The notes beneath the pieces were generated by a model. It was not told the origin of the DNA. It did no database searches and saw only the letters and a program-made list of their open reading frames with translations. Shown piece after piece: positions 60,205 through 64,000 of a stretch of 64,000 nucleotides of DNA. The DNA lies in NCBI RefSeq assembly GCF_022012435.1, contig NZ_JAKLUA010000011.1:163892-227891 (forward strand), read 5' to 3'. The translations under genes and the position numbers were made by a program. Position 1 is the stretch's first letter. Each line of letters starts with the position of its first letter. The DNA is from Bradyrhizobium zhengyangense (lineage in GTDB: Bacteria; Pseudomonadota; Alphaproteobacteria; Rhizobiales; Xanthobacteraceae).

Positions 60205-61476
60205 CTACACGAGAGCGGAGACATCAATTGTGTACATTCGCCTCCGTCTCTCGTGATAGGAGTCGATGCAAACGCACTTCCCATCGCGGCTCCACCTTGG
60301 GTGAAGATCACACCGGTTCTCTTTAGCCAGAGTTGGATCAGTATAAAAGCTTCCGAGGTCGAGCCGGACTTCATTGTTGGCATCGAAAAGGAAGAGATCA
60401 CGCAGGTTGGTCTCGGAATGCGGATACGTATCGCTCAAAAGCCAGCGCATATTCACAGGTGAATAGGACATGTGTCCGTTCTCTCTTAGGAGGCCGTCGC
60501 CAATAGTCTGGACTAAGCCATTGTGCGCGTCTTGGTAAACCTGATAGTTTATACGTCCGGCGTGAGGTCCCCAGACGACGATGCTGCTATCATCCCGCCA
60601 TAACGGGTGAGAGATCTGGTATTCGGACTTTTCGTAGTCGTAGGTACCTACGGCCTTTGAATCGAACCGCCGAGCCAGCTGCGGCAATGGATGATCAGAG
60701 CATTCAAGGAGACGTAAGTTGCTTCCATCCGGATCCATTGTGATCAAGCGATGCAAGAAGCAGGTCTCGTCTTCAACACGCTCTGTCCATCGGTGAAGGA
60801 AGAGCACACGTGTTGATGACGGATTTATCTCAATATGGCTCACCCAATGAATTGCCTTATCCATGGATGGCTTATGAGCAAGCTCGTAAAGTTGGCGGTA
60901 ACTGACAACGAGTGTCGAGTCGCCGCTTGCAATGTCGAGGCGCCAAATGCCATCATCGTCCGGTGCATTATCCAGTGGAAGCCGTCCCGCGAGTGCGCAG
61001 TAGCCGATCGTCTCATGCGTTTTGTAGAGACGTCGATAGTCAATGCACATCGCGAATTTGCTGTTCGCGGCTACGACGTAAATCGGGATATTGAGATCGC
61101 GAGTGCGCCCCGTATCCACGTCGGTAATCCGCGCACCGATGTTGGGATACGGGCCACCCGCGTCGTGCGACGTACGAATATTGTAGATTATGTTACGGCC
61201 AGGCATGCCGGTGAGCCATTGTAGTTGGCTCCCCATTTGCCAGTTCCAGGCTTGGGTTCGATCAACCAGCCGAAACTCACGCGCTTCATCAAAATAACCG
61301 ACATTGCAGCCGCTATTTCTGCCAATGCGGAAGTTAGGTTCATCGACTTGGTGGCCTAGGATAAGGCGACCCTGCCCGTCCCACGGCGTCTTATTATAGT
61401 AACCAAAAAAGAAGTTGTAATCCTGACCACCAAGTCGTGTGATGCTGACTCTTTCGTTGATAGTTGAAGGGGACAT
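60205..61476 (-). CDS. TolB/oligogalacturonide-lyase-like beta-propeller protein
   Basis: The 423-residue protein is a beta-propeller with WD/YWTD-like blades: DYNFFFGYYNKTPWDGQGRL, WQMGSQLQWLTGMPGRNIIY, HIEINPSSTRVLFLHRW and DLHPRWSRDGKCVCIDSYHE. It resembles oligogalacturonate lyase and TolB propellers, but I see no catalytic set. No signal peptide is present, so it is cytoplasmic. It sits 47 bases after the SSADH gene in the same direction. Confidence 0.6.
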   Translation of the reverse strand: MSPSTINERVSITRLGGQDYNFFFGYYNKTPWDGQGRLILGHQVDEPNFRIGRNSGCNVGYFDEAREFRLVDRTQAWNWQMGSQLQWLTGMPGRNIIYNIRTSHDAGGPYPNIGARITDVDTGRTRDLNIPIYVVAANSKFAMCIDYRRLYKTHETIGYCALAGRLPLDNAPDDDGIWRLDIASGDSTLVVSYRQLYELAHKPSMDKAIHWVSHIEINPSSTRVLFLHRWTERVEDETCFLHRLITMDPDGSNLRLLECSDHPLPQLARRFDSKAVGTYDYEKSEYQISHPLWRDDSSIVVWGPHAGRINYQVYQDAHNGLVQTIGDGLLRENGHMSYSPVNMRWLLSDTYPHSETNLRDLFLFDANNEVRLDLGSFYTDPTLAKENRCDLHPRWSRDGKCVCIDSYHERRRRMYTIDVSALV

Positions 61477-61523
61477 TGCTCCTCACAGAGTCGTCGTGGT
61501 CGATTGCCCAAATGGCATGACGC

Positions 61524-62960
61524 CTAGTAGGCCTTATTGGTGATGAATCTGGTATTGAGATAGCCTTCAGTTGATTCTAGGCCACCCTCGGAACCGTACC
61601 CAGACTCTTTGACGCCGCCAAAGGGCGTTTCCGGCAAGGCAAGGCCCAGGTGGTTGATGCTGAGCATACCGACCTCAAGATTCTCCGCCAGGAACTGAGC
61701 GTTCGCCGATGATTCCGTGAAGGCATATCCGGCGAGCCCGAAGGGCAATCGGTTAGCCTCTGCAACAGCTTCATTTGGATTGTCAAAGCCGCTAATGAGC
61801 GCGATTGGGCAGAATGGCTCATCGTTCATGACTCGCATCGATGGATCGACATTCGCAAGTACTGTTGGCTGCCTGAATGTTCCGCGAGTAAATAAGCTCT
61901 CGCCGCCGCACATGAGCTTTGCGCCTCGCTGCCTCGCGTCGTCCACAAATTGATCGAAGAGTTTCCCTCTGCGTTCGTTCGCGAGGGGGCCCATCTGCGT
62001 TGTCGCATCCAGACCGTTGCCAACGACAAGCGATTGTGTCTTTTCAACAAAAGCTGCGACGAACTCATGATAAACATCGTTGTGTACCATAAACCGCGTC
62101 GGCGCGGCGCAGGTTTGACCGGCGTTGCGATACTTGCCTGAAACGAGCAGCGCCGCGGCTGAGGATATGTCGGCGTCTTTGAAGACAATCGCCGGCCCAT
62201 GCCCGCCGAGTTCCATCGTCGTCCTCTTCATCTGCTCGCCCGAGAGCGCAGCTAGATGTTTTCCAACCGGAACAGAGCCGGTGAAGGAGATCTTCCGAAT
62301 CGCCGGGTGGGCAATCAGGTGCCGCGATATTTCATCGGGAGTGCCGTATGCGAGCTGGACAACACCTGTTGGAATGCCAGCATCGACAAGTGACGTGATG
62401 ATTGCCGCGGCAGATCGTGGCACCTCTTCCGAGGCCTTGACGATCACGGAGCATCCGGCAGCCAACGCTGGAGCAAGCTTCTTCGCGACTTGGCTCGCGG
62501 GGAAATTCCACGGGGTGAACGCAGCAACCGGGCCTACTGGAGCACGTACGACATATTGCGCAACGCCTGCTGCACGCGACGGTATCACGCGCCCATAGAG
62601 CCGCCTTCCCTCTTCAGCAGCCCATTCGAAGGCATCGGCGCAACTCGCGATCTCCGCTCGCGCTTCCAAAAGAGGCTTACCTTGCTCCAAGGTGAGAACA
62701 TGGGCGATGGACTCTAGTCGATCGCGGAGCAGGCCAGCTGCCTTACGTAGCGTAACTCCGCGTTCCACCGCGGGCGTTCTCCGCCAAACATGGAACGCCT
62801 TCTCGGCGGACGCAGCTGCACGGTCGAGATCGGCCACCGTCGCCTTAGCGACGTGACCGATCTCCTCGTCAGTTGCTGGATTAAAGATCGGGATCGTTTG
62901 CTTCTCAGAGCCGGAGCACCATTCTCCGTCAATAAAGAGGAGCGTATTCTCATATTTCAT
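61524..62960 (-). CDS. gabD: NAD(P)-dependent succinate-semialdehyde dehydrogenase family
   Basis: The 478-residue protein is an aldehyde dehydrogenase: FTPWNFPASQVAKKLAPALA, KISFTGSVPVGKHLAALSGE, TTMELGGHGPAIVFKDADI (catalytic Glu), YRNAGQTCAAPTRFMVHNDV (catalytic Cys) and PFGGVKESGYGSEGGLE. The pattern fits succinate-semialdehyde dehydrogenases, the last step of GABA and related amine breakdown. I start at the ATG at 62960 behind GGGGA; an ATG at 62978 overlaps the flavin reductase stop. Confidence 0.85.
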   Translation of the reverse strand: MKYENTLLFIDGEWCSGSEKQTIPIFNPATDEEIGHVAKATVADLDRAAASAEKAFHVWRRTPAVERGVTLRKAAGLLRDRLESIAHVLTLEQGKPLLEARAEIASCADAFEWAAEEGRRLYGRVIPSRAAGVAQYVVRAPVGPVAAFTPWNFPASQVAKKLAPALAAGCSVIVKASEEVPRSAAAIITSLVDAGIPTGVVQLAYGTPDEISRHLIAHPAIRKISFTGSVPVGKHLAALSGEQMKRTTMELGGHGPAIVFKDADISSAAALLVSGKYRNAGQTCAAPTRFMVHNDVYHEFVAAFVEKTQSLVVGNGLDATTQMGPLANERRGKLFDQFVDDARQRGAKLMCGGESLFTRGTFRQPTVLANVDPSMRVMNDEPFCPIALISGFDNPNEAVAEANRLPFGLAGYAFTESSANAQFLAENLEVGMLSINHLGLALPETPFGGVKESGYGSEGGLESTEGYLNTRFITNKAY

Positions 62961-62974
62961 GTGTTCCCCGCAAG

Positions 62975-63469
62975 TCATCCGTTATTAAAGCGTCCATTCA
63001 AATAGACCAGCGGAGACGCATCGTGGAGACCGATCTCGATGACATCGCCAACGATTATGACGTGATCGCCGCCATCAAAGCTGCTGTTCAGGTGACAGAT
63101 AATATATGAGGCGACGTCCTGGATAATTGGTAATCGATTTAGACCTTCTCGATAGGAAATCGCCGAAAACTTATCTGTCCCCTTCTTTGCAAACGTCATC
63201 GCAATGCGCTCTTGGGATGAGGAGAGCATGTTGATGCAAAACCACCCTGTCGAAGTGATGGCGGGGAGCGAGTTCGACTTTCTGTCGATGCATATCAGGT
63301 ATTGCAGGGGGCTGATCGATAGGCTGACGACGGCGCTCATCGTGGTGCCGAAAAGCGCTCCGTGACTATCGACTGCAGTTACGACGGCGATTCCAGAGGC
63401 CCACTTCCGCGACACTTCTCGAAATGTTTCGGGCGTCGCTGTGGCAATGGCGCGACCTGCATCGATCAT
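62975..63469 (-). CDS. Flavin reductase-like protein
   Basis: The 164-residue protein has the flavin reductase-like split barrel: FREVSRKWASGIAVVTAVDS, TTMSAVVSLSISPLQYLICI, WFCINMLSSSQERIAMTFAK and DHVIIVGDVIEIG. It supplies reduced flavin to a monooxygenase, possibly the FMO-like or another enzyme. It is first in the minus-strand run; its stop overlaps an alternative start of the aldehyde dehydrogenase. Confidence 0.8.
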   Translation of the reverse strand: MIDAGRAIATATPETFREVSRKWASGIAVVTAVDSHGALFGTTMSAVVSLSISPLQYLICIDRKSNSLPAITSTGWFCINMLSSSQERIAMTFAKKGTDKFSAISYREGLNRLPIIQDVASYIICHLNSSFDGGDHVIIVGDVIEIGLHDASPLVYLNGRFNNG

Positions 63470-64000
63470 CTAATGGACCCTCCTTTGAGGTACCAGCGAA
63501 AGCATGATAGCGGTGGCGAAGGACGGCCCCGTCCACAGCGAACAAAGACGTATCATTGCCATTGGCCTTCATCCAATTGAGATACTGAAGGCATGTATTC
63601 GGATCAGGCATAGTTGCACCAAACTCGCATGTTCCGCGCGCGGCGCGCAGCGCGCTGATTGCCATTGACCGTTGATTATACTCCTACCAACGCCACTCAT
63701 CCGTGGTCACGGGCGCCTCAAATGCCAGCTGTGTTAGGCAGCCCGGTGGTCTCCAACGGTCACGATGACCAGGCGACGATGCTTCGGAGTCCCCTACGCA
63801 GAATCCGTTCATCCTCGAGCCAAGCCGCTCTCAAACCGCGACGGTAGCCATTCACTCCTCAGAAAAAAGGAGCGCCGACCTCTGAGGCTGGCGGCCGAGT
63901 TCGGGAGGGACGCACAGAAGGGCGTAACCGGTATGAGCTCCCACGTCTGCAGTGATCAGCCTGTGCGAGCGTAGCGGGTCGGCATCCAGTACTGACGCAT
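63470..64000. other. Promoter region and unassigned sequence at the right edge
   Basis: The stretch holds the promoter for the flavin reductase operon (minus strand). A minus-strand frame before it (NTCLQYLNWMKANGNDTSLF) looks weakly protein-like but matches nothing I know and overlaps the reductase start. I see no further supportable gene. Confidence 0.3.

Noticed and set aside
1..64000. CRISPR arrays, tRNA-based attachment sites, or intact integrase genes
   Set aside because: None were seen when reading both strands.

Overview
The window reads as an accessory region (genomic or symbiosis island) of a rhizobial alphaproteobacterium, most likely Bradyrhizobium or a close relative. The evidence is GC-rich coding, alphaproteobacterial-type LexA direct repeats, a TtsI-type tts box in front of a probable type III effector gene, many rhizobial hypothetical families, and IS91, IS110 and IS21 remnants. 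No tRNA, rRNA, CRISPR array or intact integrase was seen.

Layout. (1) 0-5 kb: IS91 remnant, truncated ParB/KorB-like gene, a MobC/relaxase pair, a rhizobial hypothetical gene and a decayed three-gene cluster. (2) 5-35 kb: a dense defence island. In order it holds an HTH regulator with a DUF4365 nuclease-like protein; SIR2-HerA (SIR2 frameshifted); a DUF2130 coiled-coil nuclease-like protein; AbiEi/AbiEii; a radical-SAM/SPASM enzyme with a 68-residue candidate precursor, convergent to an M48 protease/membrane protein operon; a frameshifted PD-(D/E)XK-like gene with an unrecognised partner; a type II CBASS (DncV-like cyclase, Cap2, Cap3, with capV divergent); a Cap15-CD-NTase pair; a head-to-head pair of a small DisA_N/DAC-like protein and a second Cap15-like 2TM-beta-barrel protein; a WGR protein; and a ubiquitin-like conjugation operon (multiubiquitin-type Ubl, E2, JAB-E1 fusion, APH-like kinase fold, DUF6527). 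GAAC-N7-GAAC LexA boxes lie in the CBASS promoter region and inside the promoter of the ubiquitin-like operon, suggesting SOS control of both.

(3) 36-41 kb: a patchwork between two ~66-bp direct repeats, with a lacI/IS110 chimera, an IS21 istA fragment and a 757-residue putative type III effector behind a tts box. The right repeat abuts a truncated PIN toxin whose antitoxin is intact. (4) 42-54 kb: an IclR regulator and two divergent catabolic operons (RraA-like aldolase, PDC-hydrolase-like amidohydrolase, fused TRAP QM permease, DctP, flavin monooxygenase; then SMP-30 lactonase, flavin reductase-MarR fusion, PanE-like and Ldh-like dehydrogenases, a dead SDR). (5) 54-63.5 kb: minus-strand amino-acid/amine genes (ArgE-like, DUF1028, RidA, FMO, GluDH, propeller protein, SSADH, flavin reductase).

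The best candidates for an undescribed system are the DAC-like/2TM-beta-barrel pair at 29.1-30.2 kb, the SOS-boxed ubiquitin-like operon with a kinase-like member, and the radical-SAM/M48 cluster. Several genes carry single-base indels. Some lie in short homopolymers, so sequencing error cannot be separated from genuine inactivation here.
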